A DNA stretch of 64,000 nucleotides from Diploptera punctata (Eukaryota > Arthropoda > Insecta > Blattodea > Blaberidae): the NCBI GenBank assembly GCA_030220185.1, contig JASPKZ010004203.1, positions 430,001-494,000 on the forward strand. The letters are read 5' to 3'. The position numbers and the translations under genes were made by a program. Shown here one piece after another: positions 20,684 to 31,234 of this stretch; position 1 is the stretch's first letter, and each line of letters starts with the position of its first letter. The notes under the pieces were generated by a model. The model was given only the letters and a program-made list of their open reading frames with translations. It was not told the DNA's origin and searched no databases.

Positions 20684-21720
20684 ATGACGACGGCTGATGT
20701 AATGCACTCAACTCGAATATTTGCAGTCAGTGCTGTATTTAGCCTTGACTCGGTTAAAACACTGTACCGCTGCATAAGAGAAGTGATAGTTGCTATAATG
20801 CCAAAAGTAAACACAAGTTTTAAATCACGTTTGCAGCAGTACCTTGCTGAATTTAGTGGGAAATCTGTTAATGCGGAACAGTGATCTCAAGTCTTGCAAC
20901 ATTTAGCAGGTAGTAAACATCAAATGGCCGCTTCACATGCAACCTCCAGACAAGTTATTTTAGGTGAAGTAGCTTCCTCTATACAGACTCCAGTTTCAAA
21001 GAGTTCAGAATATTATACAGATGTATGCGAAACTTTACTTTCATGTGATATTCCTCTAAATAAGTTGAAAAGCCCAGTGCTTAAAAATGTTCTTGCAAAA
21101 TACACTTATTTTGAAACACCAGAAGAATCGACATTAAGAAAATTGTATGTCCCTGCGTGTTATTTAGAAATGCTAGGAGAGATCAGAGCAGAATGTGAAA
21201 ATAAAAAAAAAATGGCTAGGCATGGACGAATAACCGGACTCTAGTGGTAGGAAAGTTGGAAATGTTGTGGTAGGTGTGCTAGAAAATAAGGAAATAGTTT
21301 CCAAGCGGTATTTTCTATTAGCATGCAGAGAAATATCAACACCGAATCGTGTAACAATGGCCCGCTTATTCAATGAATCTCTCCAGTTGTTATAGCCAAA
21401 CGGGGTGAAATTTGATAATGTTTTACTCTTACTTACGGATGCTGCTCCGTATATGAAAAAGGCAGCAGAAGGCCTCTCTGTAAGCTTTCCTAACATGATG
21501 TGTGTAACTCGTATAGTACATGGTTTACGCAGAGGTGAATGACACTAAGAAAAAAATTAATTCACTCAAAGGTCCCAAAGCGGAAGCTATTAAACAGAAA
21601 TGTAAAAGTGTGTTCGAAAAAAATGATTGATTTCATACTATGTGTAAAATTGCTAAAGTTAGGAAGGGCAAGTAGCAGTAGCGTGCATTCAATCCCAGCT
21701 ACCCCAGCACTGCTTGAGTA
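20684..21720 (+). pseudogene. Decayed hAT-superfamily transposase (CGGBP1-like N-terminus)
   Basis: From MPKVNTSFKSRLQQYLAEFS (about 20800) the sequence follows a hAT transposase of the type related to CGGBP1: after a stop at 20882 come LAGSKHQMAASHATSRQ, YYTDVCETLLSCDIPLNKL, VLAKYTYFETPEESTLRKLY and EMLGEIRAE (to 21244). Out of frame further on are a FNESLQLL-like piece, FDNVLLLLTDAAPYMKKAAE (about 21410-21470), a VHGLRRE-like piece and INSLKGPKAEA. SDIPLNKL, PEESTLRK and LLxTDAAPYMxKA are hallmark blocks as I remember the family. Stops and frameshifts are many, and the catalytic middle and C-terminal dimerisation region are missing. Confidence 0.75.
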
Positions 21721-21724
21721 ATAA

Positions 21725-22280
21725 TTATATTACTACTATCAAAATTATATATATATTTGTCAAATTCCATTCAAATCAATTACGCGTGGCGTGAACATAA
21801 AAATTCAAATTCCCGCCGCGCCAGCAGACATGTATCGCATTCGGTTTGACGGAGTCTTCGGCATATTCACATTATCTCCACAGAGGAACACATATAGAGT
21901 GATTCCTCTATGTTATCCCCACCAACACCAGCTATGGCGCTGCAGATGAATCCGCACAAGCGAATTACATCACTGCCTGTTACGTCCAGCGATAAGCCAC
22001 GCTAGACTAGCGATAATCCACTAGACGAAGCTTGGGTCTTATTCTATCGATCTTTTATTGAATACCAGCTAGCTGTACCCAGTTAACGTCACAACTCGAA
22101 TAAGTATACAGAAGGTCTAATGCCTTTTCGACCTATCGATTCATAAAACATTCATTTGATGAAGAAAACTTGATTGGCTGATTTGGGAAGCGACAATTCC
22201 TCAATAATAGCATTTTTCGAAATAACATTTCTTAATTTATAATTTTAATTTATACCAGTTACATGTTTACAAAAAAAATA
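21725..22280. other. Unassigned sequence
   Basis: No recognised family. GC content is a little above neighbours around 21780-22080. Confidence 0.4.
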
Positions 22281-22403
22281 ATCAGCTGGAAAATCTAGAA
22301 TGGATAGAATACAAAATAAAGAAATAAGGGAAATTATGGGTGTACAAGAGGAGCCGGACATCATAGACATTATAGAAAAGAAAAGATTACAGTGGTATTT
22401 TTA

Positions 22404-22560
22404 GATTTAGATTTATTTATTTAGCCTGGTGGAGTTAAGGCCATGTGGTCTTCTCTTCCACTCACCAGGGCAAACATATATTACATCAGAATATAACAAT
22501 CACAATGAACTCTAATATTAAATACTAAATAAAAATTTGATCAAAAAGATAATATCTATT
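22404..22560 (-). mobile_element. LINE 3' end (hairpin type) within the insert
   Basis: The minus strand has CACTCACC...CCTGGTGAGTGG and GGCCTTAACTCCACCAGG, the same inverted pair as at 3513-3550, then AAATAAATAAATC as tail. It is probably the 3' end of the Jockey-like copy whose ORF lies at 23198-24622, with the TAG-tailed unit lodged between. Confidence 0.6.
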
Positions 22561-22690
22561 AGTAGTAGTAGTAGGACTTTATTAGACAAAAGTAAGATAT
22601 TTACAATATTATTTACAAATATGGGTCGCACGGGCAGTAAGCCGTACGTGCTTTTGACAGTCCGTTACAATAAAGAAATAATTGCTACTA
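22561..22690 (-). mobile_element. Short retroelement 3' end with triplet tail, minus copy
   Basis: Reverse complement of 14861-14975, including GGGTCGCACGGGCAGTAAGC, GTACGTGC and the TAG triplets at 22561-22573. Confidence 0.65.
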
Positions 22691-22719
22691 GTGTGAAGAA
22701 AAAATAACAAAAAAAAGCA

Positions 22720-22960
22720 ATAACATTACAATTACATAACGAAAACGCAATAATATTACAATTAAATAATAACACAATAGCATTATACACTAAAAAAAGC
22801 AATAACATTACAATTACATAAAGAAAACACAGTAATATTACAATTAAATAATAACACAATTGCACTATACACTAAAAAAATCGTAACATTGCAATTACTT
22901 AAGAAAACACAGTAATATTACAATTAAATAATAACACAATATCATTATACATTAATTAAT
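22720..22960. repeat. Three tandem copies of an ~82-bp AT-rich unit
   Basis: The unit contains GCAATAACATTACAATTACA, CAATAATATTACAATTAAAT, AATAACACAATAGCATTATA and a CACTAAAAAAA end. Copies start near 22718, 22798 and 22878. It lies in what would be the 3' untranslated region of the minus-strand LINE. Confidence 0.75.
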
Positions 22961-23197
22961 TTATATATAATTATTAAGAATTAATGTTATTGCATTTTGA
23001 TAACATATATTTATTCATGAATGAGTGTTGTTCTTATTTTCCGCGTTTTGTCCAGAAATTTACCCAAGTTTATCCAATTTTCTGGATTTACCAATAACTC
23101 GTGTACGATCTATAATGCAACTAGTTAATGTTAGTTAAAATTAAGACTAAAACTAATAACAAAATGTATATAATCAAGACATGTTAAAAGAATACTA

Positions 23198-24622
23198 TCA
23201 GTGAGCTGTATAAGTTAGTTTGTTATTAAATAATTCTTTAATTTGTTTTTGAAGGATGTTATAGTTTGACAGTCTCTGACATAGGGCGGAAGGGAATTCC
23301 ATGTTTTGGTGAGACCGTAAAAGATAATGAATAATATACAGTGTGATGAGGAGGGATATAAAGGACAATGTGCTGATGGGATCGAGTGTCAAGATTATGT
23401 GTGTCGGATAGTCTGATGAAGCGGCATGATAAATAATTAGGCGATGATGTGTGAAGGATTTTATAGAGAAGGACAGTTCTACGATCTCTTAGACGAAGCC
23501 ACGATAATTGTTCCAGGGACGGTGTAACATGGTCAAATTTGCGAATACCACAAATAAAACGTGCGCAAGAATTATGAACATGTTGAAGTCTTTGAGTGTA
23601 AATAATATTTAAGTCTGTAAAAAGAGTGTCACAATAATCAAAATAGGGCATTGCAAGTGTTTCTACTAACATTTTCCTTAGAGCGAATGGCAGACAATTT
23701 CTTACGCGATTTAATGAATGTATTATTGAGAAGACTGTTTTGCAGTATGGTTTATTTGTGTATTCCAATTTAAGTTGTTGTCAATAAATACTCCTAGAAT
23801 TTTTACTGTCTCACTATAAGGGATTTGAACTCCATTTAGTGACACATGCGAGACTGCGTTTAGGTTAATTGTAGATAATAGTCTCTGGTGACCCATAATG
23901 ATTGATTGTGACTTTCTAGGATTTAATTGTAGTCCATATTTAACTGTTCAAGTCATTAGTGAGTCAAGATCCTCGTTAATTTTGGCAACAGCGTCATTTA
24001 GTGAATATTTGTCTGTGTGGATGTAGATTTGCATGTCGTCTGCAAATAAATTATGTTTGCAATGCTTTAGGGAGTTAGATATGTCATTTATGTAGATTGA
24101 AAAAAGTAAAGGTCCAAGCACCGAACCCTGTGGAACCCCAGCTTTACAGAAGGACCAAGAAGAACATAATGCATGATTTCCTACAACGGATTGCTGGCGC
24201 TCATGAAGGTAGGAATTGAACCATTGCGTGGCACTATCAGAGAGTAAGATGTTTTTAAGTTTATGCAACAATAAGTCCAAGTCTACCGTGTCGAATGCTT
24301 TACTAAAGTCCAGTAATGTAAGAATGGTAAGTTTTCGATTATCAGCAACTTCGCGTATGTCTTCACAAATATATGTTAGGCTGTATAAATGTCTAAGTTT
24401 GGCGTTTCTTATAGCTTGATTTGTCTTGTTACGTAACTGTTTATATTGATTGAGATTTGTGTCTGTTTTCTCGAGTCTATATTTCTTATGTGCTGCGTCT
24501 CTATCAGCCATCAAGTTACGAATTGAAAGAGTCATCCAGGGTGCAGGGCGCCGTTTCACGAGTTTAGTTTTTAGTGGGGCGTGTCGGTTGTATAATTGTA
24601 GTATAAAGTCATTTAGTGCTTC
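23198..24622 (-). pseudogene. Jockey/CR1-superfamily LINE, minus copy with internal deletion in RT
   Basis: On the minus strand, LYNRHAPLKTKLVKRRPAPW and IRNAKLRHLYS match the copy at 14522. The frame then jumps straight to VADNRKLTILTLLDFSKAFD, so the first third of the RT is deleted in frame. It continues through KAGVPQGSVLGPLLFSIYIN, the catalytic NLFADDMQIYIH (24050-24030) and NEDLDSL (to 23948). After a frameshift, 23768-23259 gives SLNRVRNCLPFALRKMLVET, YFDYCDTLFTDLN, RVHNSCARFICG and the terminal YYSLSFTVSPKHGIPF. The endonuclease is absent. Better RT motifs than 12728-14560 (PQGSVLGPLLF intact), but still non-functional. Confidence 0.8.
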
Positions 24623-24849
24623 AACCATGTCAAAAGAATGCCAGAGCAAAGATTGCCTAAAATAGTTATGGAATGGATCCCAATGGATAGAAGGGGTACA
24701 AGCAGCTATGAATATCAGAGGATTGGAGGAAGATCAATGGATGGACAGAGAGGAATGGCGTTTGGTTCCCGGAAGACGGCGGCAGCTGCCATGATACCGA
24801 ATGATGATGATGATGATGATGATGATGACAAAAAAAATAAATAAAATCA

Positions 24850-25670
24850 TGTGGTATGTTTTGTCAGCCATAGTAACCTGTTAATTTAAGAAGCTTTATT
24901 TATGTTATATAGCCTAACTGAATAACAACAATTGGATTATTACGAACGTGTATATATTATTTATAGAAAGCAACAGTTACTACGACACTGAGTTCGTTCA
25001 AACGCGTTATTAATACGTATTCACGAGTTTTAAAGTGTTACTGATAAATATGATTTGTCAATTTAGTAAACATGAATGTAAGTAACTATAATTTACAACC
25101 GAGATCATTTTCGTGCAGACCTTTCAACGAAAAAAATGGCCGACGTCGCTTTGTGATGGAAAACTTGGAGAATGTTTTCATAGTTCACTGCAAAAGCGAG
25201 TTGTTTTAACCCACCAAGGGTCTCAACATGATTGGTGAGAGATTTTTATAATAACTATTTTAAAATTTTGTAGCAATGAAACAAAATATTTTTTGCATTT
25301 TCATAACATATTTTCTCCTTTTTACTACATAAAAATAAAATATTTTAAAGTTTTTTAGCACATAAAAATCCACTCCCTAGTAATAATAGTATAGAAGAGG
25401 AGTTCAAAGGGGGAATCGCTTTAAGCAATAAAGCTTACTTTGCAAATATAAAGATTTTAAAAGTAAATTTGCATCAAGACAAGCGAAATTAAGATTGTAT
25501 TACACAATAATAAGACGGTTAAAACAATTGAGTTTATCAATATTCAATGCTCAGCGTGTGATCAAAATAGTAATTTAATGTTTCTACATATTTTTTATTT
25601 TTATTTTAGATATGTTATAATTTAATAACTTAATTTTTTTTGAAAATGTAAACATTATTACCAAAATATT
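24850..25670. other. AT-rich DNA, no feature supported
   Basis: No frame or repeat family identified. Confidence 0.4.
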
Positions 25671-25679
25671 ATAAGCTTA

Positions 25680-26000
25680 TACCGGGCATGCGCTGCTACA
25701 ACTAAATAAGTGAAATTTGCTATCATGTTTAGTTGAATAAGTAAACAGAAAAATAATTATAACTTTATATCGTAATTATTTTTACCCTGCGTTACCCGGG
25801 AATCTACTTATCCCGATCTTCTTGGCATCAATGAATTGATAGACAAAAATGGTTATTGTGAGTTATCCTAAAAGATAGACTTTTTTTTAGAGCTTTTGAG
25901 ATATTCAATTCTGTATACATTAATTTGTTGTATTTGTTATGGTTTAGGTAGCATAACCCATTTAAGCGTCAAGAAAGCTACTTTTTTAGTGCACCGAAGC
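25680..26000 (+). repeat. Repeat E, partial copy
   Basis: TACCGGGCATGCGCTGCTAC, CGTTACCCGGGAATCTACTT, CCCGATCTTCTTGGCATCAA, ATGGTTATTGTGAGTTATCC and ATGGTTTAGGTAGCATAA match the copies at 31687-32650 and 43460-49915. The copy ends near 26000 without the AAACAAAC tail. No coding frame is apparent; it looks like a retroelement 3' region. Confidence 0.7.
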
Positions 26001-26049
26001 CTTTTTTTCTCAGCTCCGGCTCTATAGTAATTACGGTTATATATTATAA

Positions 26050-26970
26050 TAGAGATGATACGGATAGTGTTCGACCGCATACCGGATAGCCGGCCAACTT
26101 CGAAGCCGGATAGCCGGATATCCGATCGCCGAATATTCCACCGAACATTGCCGATTAACGAATCGTAACGAGCGAGCTCGCGTAGGGTGGCGCTCGAACG
26201 ATCATGCGGACTCGGCTGAATTCGGGTCTTTTCGTTCATGAGCGAAGTAAGCAAATGTTTCATTGACTTGTTGAATTGAATGCAAACACGATCATTTGAA
26301 CTTATTAAAAAACGTGCTATTATAGTTAGAGGTTATTATAATATTATTGTTATAAGCAATTCTAAAAAGATTCAGCGATGAAAAATGAGATCGGTAAAGA
26401 AAAGATCGCCTTTATGGGAATATTTTGATATAAACAGTGACAATCTTAAGTTTACTGTTTGTTTGTTATGCAATTTTAAAATATCTCGTGGCGGTGAAGA
26501 AAAAAAAACTATGTATGTACCAAACAAAACTAACTTTTTTTTTAAAATTGCGTTAAGGAATTAATCGATCTATTTATCAATTGGATGTTATGGTTATGTA
26601 AGTTGGTATATGTACATACCTATATCGAATTCGTCCAAAACATCTTGGCAGGTAGCTACATAATATAAAAAAAATATGATTCAAGAATATTTTCTTAATG
26701 TTATTGTTGCAAAATGTATATGGTTTTATATAAAACATCGTTTTTGAATAAACTTCTGACTCACCCTGCAGAGAATTTGGTATTCATTCACCTTAATTTG
26801 CCCTTATTGCAGAACGAGTAGGCCTACTATTTCCTTTTTTGTGAAATGAAAATTATATTTTTTGTGGGTTAAATAACGTACCTAAATTTTACATATCGGA
26901 TTTATTTTAAATCCGATATCCGGCCGGATACTACCTTTTTATCCAGTATCCGGCCGGATAAGCCGGATTA
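26050..26970 (+). pseudogene. hAT-like element remnant with BED zinc finger
   Basis: At 26381-26530 the plus strand gives KRSPLWEYFDINSDN, then FTVCLLCNFKISRGG. SPLWEYF, CxxC and SRGG are BED-type zinc-finger hallmarks of hAT transposases. The histidine pair is not visible and the frame ends soon after, so nothing remains of the catalytic region. Flanking clusters of CCGGATA/TATCCGG words at 26065-26130 and 26895-26965 are mutually inverted and could be subterminal transposase-binding repeats. Terminal repeats and an 8-bp duplication could not be fixed. Confidence 0.55.
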
Positions 26971-27042
26971 TCTAAATGATAGTAAAACCCCCATTCAAAT
27001 CGGTCAAGTAGTTTTTGAGTCACGCTCATTTATATACAGCTG

Positions 27043-27046
27043 CTTG

Positions 27047-27078
<32 letters not shown>

Positions 27079-27089
27079 CGTGGCATTGG

Positions 27090-27129
<40 letters not shown>

Positions 27130-27140
27130 CCAATGCCACC
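27043..27140. repeat. (AT)n cruciform-type palindrome
   Basis: GTGGCATTGGACAATATATA on the left is mirrored by the exact complement TATATATTGTCCAATGCCAC on the right, around AT dinucleotides; palindrome 27076-27138. A second TA run precedes it at 27045-27074. Confidence 0.85.
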
Positions 27141-27450
27141 AGGTTATCTATTATGACATTTCTGGCTTTGTCCCTGACATTGGCGGAATTGTAATCCATT
27201 TCTTAGGTTGAGGCACCTGGAAGGCGGAATTGCGTTACCCCGATAATATGATGGGTAATAAATGATAAAATGAATCGCCAGGAGAGTTCTTAACCTAAAT
27301 TCTAGACCAAGGGAAACCACAGGAATAATTAATTCCCTTTAAGGAGAAATGATTATGATCTGACAGGGTATCGAACCGGGACCTCATGAACTGTAGTCAG
27401 AAACGCTACCTAGACCATGAAGCTGGTCTCATTTTCATATATAAAGACCA
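27126..27450 (-). mobile_element. SINE-G, minus orientation
   Basis: The right end carries a tRNA-like head on the minus strand (GAGACCAGCTTCATGGTCTA, then B-box-like GGTTCGATACCC near 27375). The body CCTGGCGATTC, TTACCCATCATATTATCGGG and CGCCAATGTCAGGGAC follows leftwards. A related plus-strand piece is at 55640-55845. No frame. Confidence 0.6.
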
Positions 27451-27739
27451 TGTTTCATATTGATGAGGAATATCCTCGAGTGAGAACAGCTTAAGAAAAT
27501 AACAAGACTAGGAATATATCTTTGCTCTGCTGGGAAAGAAACAATGACCTCTGGCATAGCTGTGTTTTTTATTTGTATCTAAGGTTAATATCGCCTATTT
27601 ATATGCCTACTGTGAGATTAACTTTGATATCCAGAGATTGAGCTTCTAAGCCTGATTTTTTTTTTTCAGGGACACTGTGCAAAATTTTCATATTCGAAAA
27701 TTCTTCTTAATATCATATATTTCTGTAACAGGGTTGGAT

Positions 27740-27865
27740 GGCATTTAACTTCCCCTCCGAATGAATCCATGTTCTCGAGTTTACATCTCAAAAAATGTCT
27801 AATTTAGTCAGGATCGAATCCGCGACCCTTTCGTTTCGACGTGAACGCGCTATCCCGAGACCTGG
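27740..27865 (-). mobile_element. tRNA-like SINE head, minus strand
   Basis: The minus strand has CGGGATAGCGCGTTCACGTC (A-box region) and GGTCGCGGATTCGATCCTGA (B box), 30-40 bases apart. The remaining body is short and unassigned. It looks like a SINE head and not a tRNA gene. Confidence 0.5.
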
Positions 27866-27884
27866 TTCTAGATATTAACCTAGT

Positions 27885-28125
27885 GAAAGTAAAAGTCAAG
27901 TGTTTCAACTAAAGGCCATAGGAGACCCTCGGGTTAGTAGGAGTTAAGGCTCCCACTTTTTTTAGATAATAGACACTTGATATCAGCCCTGAGTGACGGC
28001 CGCCTGTACTCCAGAACAAGCGCCTGGTACTCACTTACGTTAGAGGCTGAGTCGACCCCAGATGCCACCAGAAGGTTTTGGCAAGTTTAAAAATCTTATC
28101 ACACCGCACCGGGAAGATATTAACC
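27885..28125 (-). mobile_element. SINE-F, minus copy lacking its head
   Basis: Shares AGTAGGAGTTAAGGCTCCCA, GTGACGGCCGCCTGTACTCC, AGAGGCTGAGTCGACCCCAG and CCACCAGAAGGTTT with 4790-5085. It stops before the B box. Confidence 0.75.
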
Positions 28126-28180
28126 TACCAGAGTTTAAAAGACTAATATACAAATTTCACTTAGGAACTCGATTATATCA

Positions 28181-28425
28181 TATTTATTTATTTATTTAGC
28201 AGGTTTCACAACATCTTCCTGCGCTCAATTAATCTACTGTCATTCTCATCCACATCTCTGTCATTCCAGTCTCCATCGTCCATTTTTTTCCCTCATGCTG
28301 TTCAAAACACCATCAATCCACGTTATTTTTGGCCGCCCTCTTCTTCTTCTACCAAGTGACATCCATTCTACTCGTAGTATTCTTTTTCGGAACCTGTCTT
28401 CTGTCATTCGATTATAAATTTTAAA
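28181..28425 (-). mobile_element. LINE C-terminal fragment and tail
   Basis: The minus strand encodes RMTEDRFRKRILRVEWMSLG, then RRRRGRPKITWIDGVLNSMR and a Trp-rich end. The tail is AAATAAATA at 28181-28199. A near copy of the same 3' end is at 61588-61830 (minus). Catalytic domains absent. Confidence 0.75.
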
Positions 28426-28427
28426 AT

Positions 28428-28466
28428 GTGTATGTATGTATGTATGTATGTATGTATGTATGTATG

Positions 28467-28508
<42 letters not shown>
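28428..28508. repeat. (GTAT)n(AT)n microsatellite
   Basis: Tetranucleotide GTAT repeats pass into AT repeats. Confidence 0.95.
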
Positions 28509-28510
<2 letters not shown>

Positions 28511-28589
28511 AAAATGTTAAGATGGGATAATGTCAAAAACAGTACAATAAGGAAAATCATGCAAGTTTCTAAAAAAATATAAAAAAATA

Positions 28590-28816
28590 GAAAAAAGTTT
28601 GAAATAGTATGAACACATCATAAGAATGGAAGAGGAGAGAATACCAAAGAAGATCCTTAATTGGAAAGCTTATGGAAGAAGTGGAAGAGGCAGACCTATA
28701 GATAGAATGGAGTAAGGAGAAGTATGGAAGCTAGAGATTTGGGGGAAGAAGATGCTTTAAACAGGAACCTCTGGAGACAAATCACTGAAGGAGAAACGCT
28801 GTATTGTGGAATATTC

Positions 28817-28894
<78 letters not shown>
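28590..28894 (+). mobile_element. LINE C-terminal fragment with (AAT)n tail
   Basis: The frame EYEHIIRMEEERIPKKILNW and GRSGRGRPIDRME shows the RME-RIPKK and GRGRP hallmarks, then stops. The 3' end TGTATTGTGGAATATTC leads into AAT triplets (28819-28894). Related to 5370-5560. Confidence 0.7.
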
Positions 28895-29435
28895 TAGGCC
28901 TATATCTTATAGCGTTTTGCGTAAGTTATTTCCCCAGTAATATAAGGCAGAAAACTTTGCCTTCTCCACCCCTGAATTATGGAGTGGAGTTCAAGGAAGT
29001 CGGCAATTTATTCCGTCAGTGGAAGTCGGTCTTTATAAGATCGTCTTAAGAGACACTATGTATTAATTTTCTGACTAATTGAATTTTGCAATTGGAATAG
29101 GTTTTTGAATATATGTGGAGACAGGGGAAGAGAGATATAATCCGCATCGGAAAGGGAAGAGACGGGGTAAAACAAGAATCTTACAAGGGTTGGGAGAAGC
29201 GATATGCTTCTTAGTTCCCCTTCCTAATGTAGGGTAAAGGTGTCCACATTTTCTCAATAGGGTCATAAATACTCGGGAGCTTCACTTGTAATACATTTAT
29301 AAACTTCAAGTTATTCAACTATGGCACTACCAATCTTAGTATATTCTTGGGTTCTTTATGCTCTCCATTGATGTCTATCATCATTCTAAATCCGGTTGTT
29401 CTATGGCACGACAGATATAGAAGGCCTTGACATAA
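28895..29435. other. Unassigned sequence
   Basis: No family or reliable frame. The poly-Asn frame that starts in the AAT tail is an artefact. Confidence 0.4.
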
Positions 29436-29439
29436 TATT

Positions 29440-29700
29440 CAGCTTCTTCACAGAGGTGAATCATCATCTATCTAGTAGAATAATATGGTGGTCAGCATGT
29501 CGAGTCCCTCAACCATAATAGCCAGTTTTCATAACTTGAAGCTGCTACTTAGTGTAGCTATCCAAATCATCAAGGACGCCGATTCCATTCACGGGTCGAA
29601 ATTCCATATAAAAATGTCTTCCTCCTTACGGAGGACTCGAACCAGCGTGCTTTCTTAGTTCTGCGCCAAGGCATGATCCCTTAGACAACTCGTCCTGACC
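29440..29700 (-). mobile_element. SINE-B, minus copy
   Basis: The minus strand runs TGGCGCAGAACTAAGAAAGC, GCTGGTTCGAGTCCTCCGTA (B box), then body TTTGGATAGCTACACTAAGT and GACTCGACATGCTGACC. It is collinear with the plus copy at 63065-63395. Confidence 0.75.
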
Positions 29701-29734
29701 ACCTCTTACTGAACTGTAATTCTTCACTCAGTTT

Positions 29735-29870
29735 TCCCAACGACCTTAGCATAGCTTACCTTCAAAGCACGTTGAAGTAATATTTGATAGTCTCTGCGAA
29801 GAACGTAACCAACCCATCTAATTATTCTCCTTTTAACTTCAACTATTTTATCTGGATCTTTACATTATGA
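29735..29870 (-). mobile_element. LINE C-terminal fragment
   Basis: The minus strand gives IRWVGYVLRRD within a short frame, a variant of the RWxGHVxRM motif of LINE C-termini. Strongly decayed. Confidence 0.5.
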
Positions 29871-29875
29871 CGAAT

Positions 29876-30345
29876 TGTAACAGCAAGGTTTGAATTTCGC
29901 GGGTGACCGCGAGGGTAGAGGTCTCGTATTGGTAGAAATAGATTAGTGAGTCGTTGACTCGCGAATTGAAAGACCCGCGCAGAATGATTGATGCGTCTGG
30001 ACTTCCATTCCGGAACGTTCGCTACCAGAAGCTTCTATACTAGGAAATTCTCGATTGGAAGAAGAGAAATTTCCTTCCTCGGCCTATATAGCCTTTTGCA
30101 GGGTCAGGAGCGAGTTAGTTGTGTTGTGACAGCGATACATTAGACGGTGGCCGAAAGAAACTGTGGCAAGTTAAGTTTTAGAGACTGAAATAATTCTGTA
30201 ATAGATAAGCAACATTAATTATTGCAGAAATTTGTGAGTGAAATATCACTGAAATTTTATATAATCAAATAAAGTTATTGTGAGATTTTCCATTAACATC
30301 CGCCGTGTTTATCTACGAAAAAATAACGTGAGAAAGCGCCTGACA
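29876..30345 (+). mobile_element. Candidate solo LTR (470 bp)
   Basis: Begins TGTAACAGCAAGG and ends GCGCCTGACA, giving TGT...ACA termini as in LTR retrotransposons. Inside are a TATA-like CCTATATAGC near 30083 and AATAAA near 30270, in the order expected of an LTR. Composition differs from the flanks (GC-richer, palindromic CGCGGGTGACCGCG at 29907). The 5-base flanks CGAAT and AAATA do not match, so a target-site duplication is not shown. No gag, pol or primer-binding site was found beside it. Confidence 0.4.
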
Positions 30346-30595
30346 AAATATAATTCTCAATTTGCTATTGTCTTGAATGTTCCAAAAACCTTTCTAAAAT
30401 GTTGTTTTTAGTGAAATGTTCTTTCTATTTGCACATGAGAGTCTATTTTCAATTTTTATCGAGATTTTTTTCATCAGTAACACGAGCTAAATGTCATCTC
30501 TGGGATAAAGCTACCAATAGGCCTAACAAACTTAGTAGCACTAACGAACTCGAAGGACCACAGCCGCGCAGACATGAGCTCTGTTAATGTTTTCT

Positions 30596-30868
30596 ATTCA
30601 TCATCATCGTCATCATACACCATTGTATGTTGACCTGTTTCGGTCTCAACTAGACAGGGTCTAAAAGTCGTTTTTGTGGACGTCCAGATCGTCATCGTCC
30701 TCGTGGGCGATACCGAAGAACTAAATTAGGGATCCTAGTTGGTGACATTCGGGATACATGTAACAGCCATCTGTATTTGTAGGTGGATAGATTTTCTTCT
30801 AAAGGTTGCATATGGAGTTCCTTTAAAATATCTTCATTCTTATGATGGTCAAGTAGAGTTATATAACC
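30596..30868 (-). mobile_element. 5'-truncated copy of the RTE-like family of 32815-35955
   Basis: The minus strand reads GYITLLDHHKNEDILKELHM, YKYRWLLHVSRM and RIPNLVLRYRPRGR, aligning with residues near the C-terminus of the full-length element (GYTLLDHKKNEDILEELHM, RIPKLMLRYQPAGR). The ATGATG-type tail appears as TCATCATC at 30600-30617. Confidence 0.8.
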
Positions 30869-31185
30869 TCTCAACTCGTGTCCGACAGTTGACCGGGTCG
30901 AGGGATGAGATACGATGAAGCCCCTTATATTGAAGGTCTGTGAATATCTAGAAGCCGACCGACCATTCCTGACGCACCATCACAGGGACTGATGAAATGA
31001 AATGAAACGAAATGAATTAGATGAGTTTGGATAAATGATGGAATGAAATTTATGGCAGGGGAAAACGGGAGGAACCCCGATTGAAACCGATCCAGACTTT
31101 TTTCCGTCTATCACAAATGCACATGGAGTGACTGGGACGCGAACTCGGGTCCCCACAGATGAAAGCCGAGCTTCCGGAACCGCCA
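30869..31185 (-). mobile_element. SINE-E, minus copy
   Basis: The minus strand starts GGTTCCGGAAGCTCGGCTTT, has B box GAGTTCGCGTCCC, and proceeds through TTTCATTCCATCATTTATCC, TTCGTTTCATTTCATTTCAT, GTCCCTGTGATGGTGCG and GGGGCTTCATCGTATCTCAT. This is the uninterrupted version of the split copy at 18825-19460. Confidence 0.75.
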
Positions 31186-31234
31186 TATATATATTATGTA
31201 TACAGATTTTTAATGTTTACACATCTTTCTGTGA

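Larger units (their letters stand above)
22285..24845 (+). pseudogene. RTE-like LINE 3' end, split by a minus-strand LINE
   Basis: The left piece (22285-22402) reads DRIQNKEIREIMGVQEEPDI and IIEKKRLQWY. The right piece (24624-24800) resumes with VKRMPEQRLPKIVMEWIPMD, then RGLEEDQWMDREEW-like and SGRRRQLP-like blocks. Together they restore the expected WYGHVKRM order across the insert. The tail is a GATGAT repeat (24802-24827), which is typical of RTE-group LINEs. The protein is truncated to its C-terminal ~130 residues. The insert at 22403-24623 must be younger. Confidence 0.75.

Noticed and set aside
29876..30345. Complete LTR retrotransposon
   Set aside because: Only one LTR-like unit is present, with no gag-pol, no primer-binding site and no second LTR. 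Kept as a weak solo-LTR candidate.
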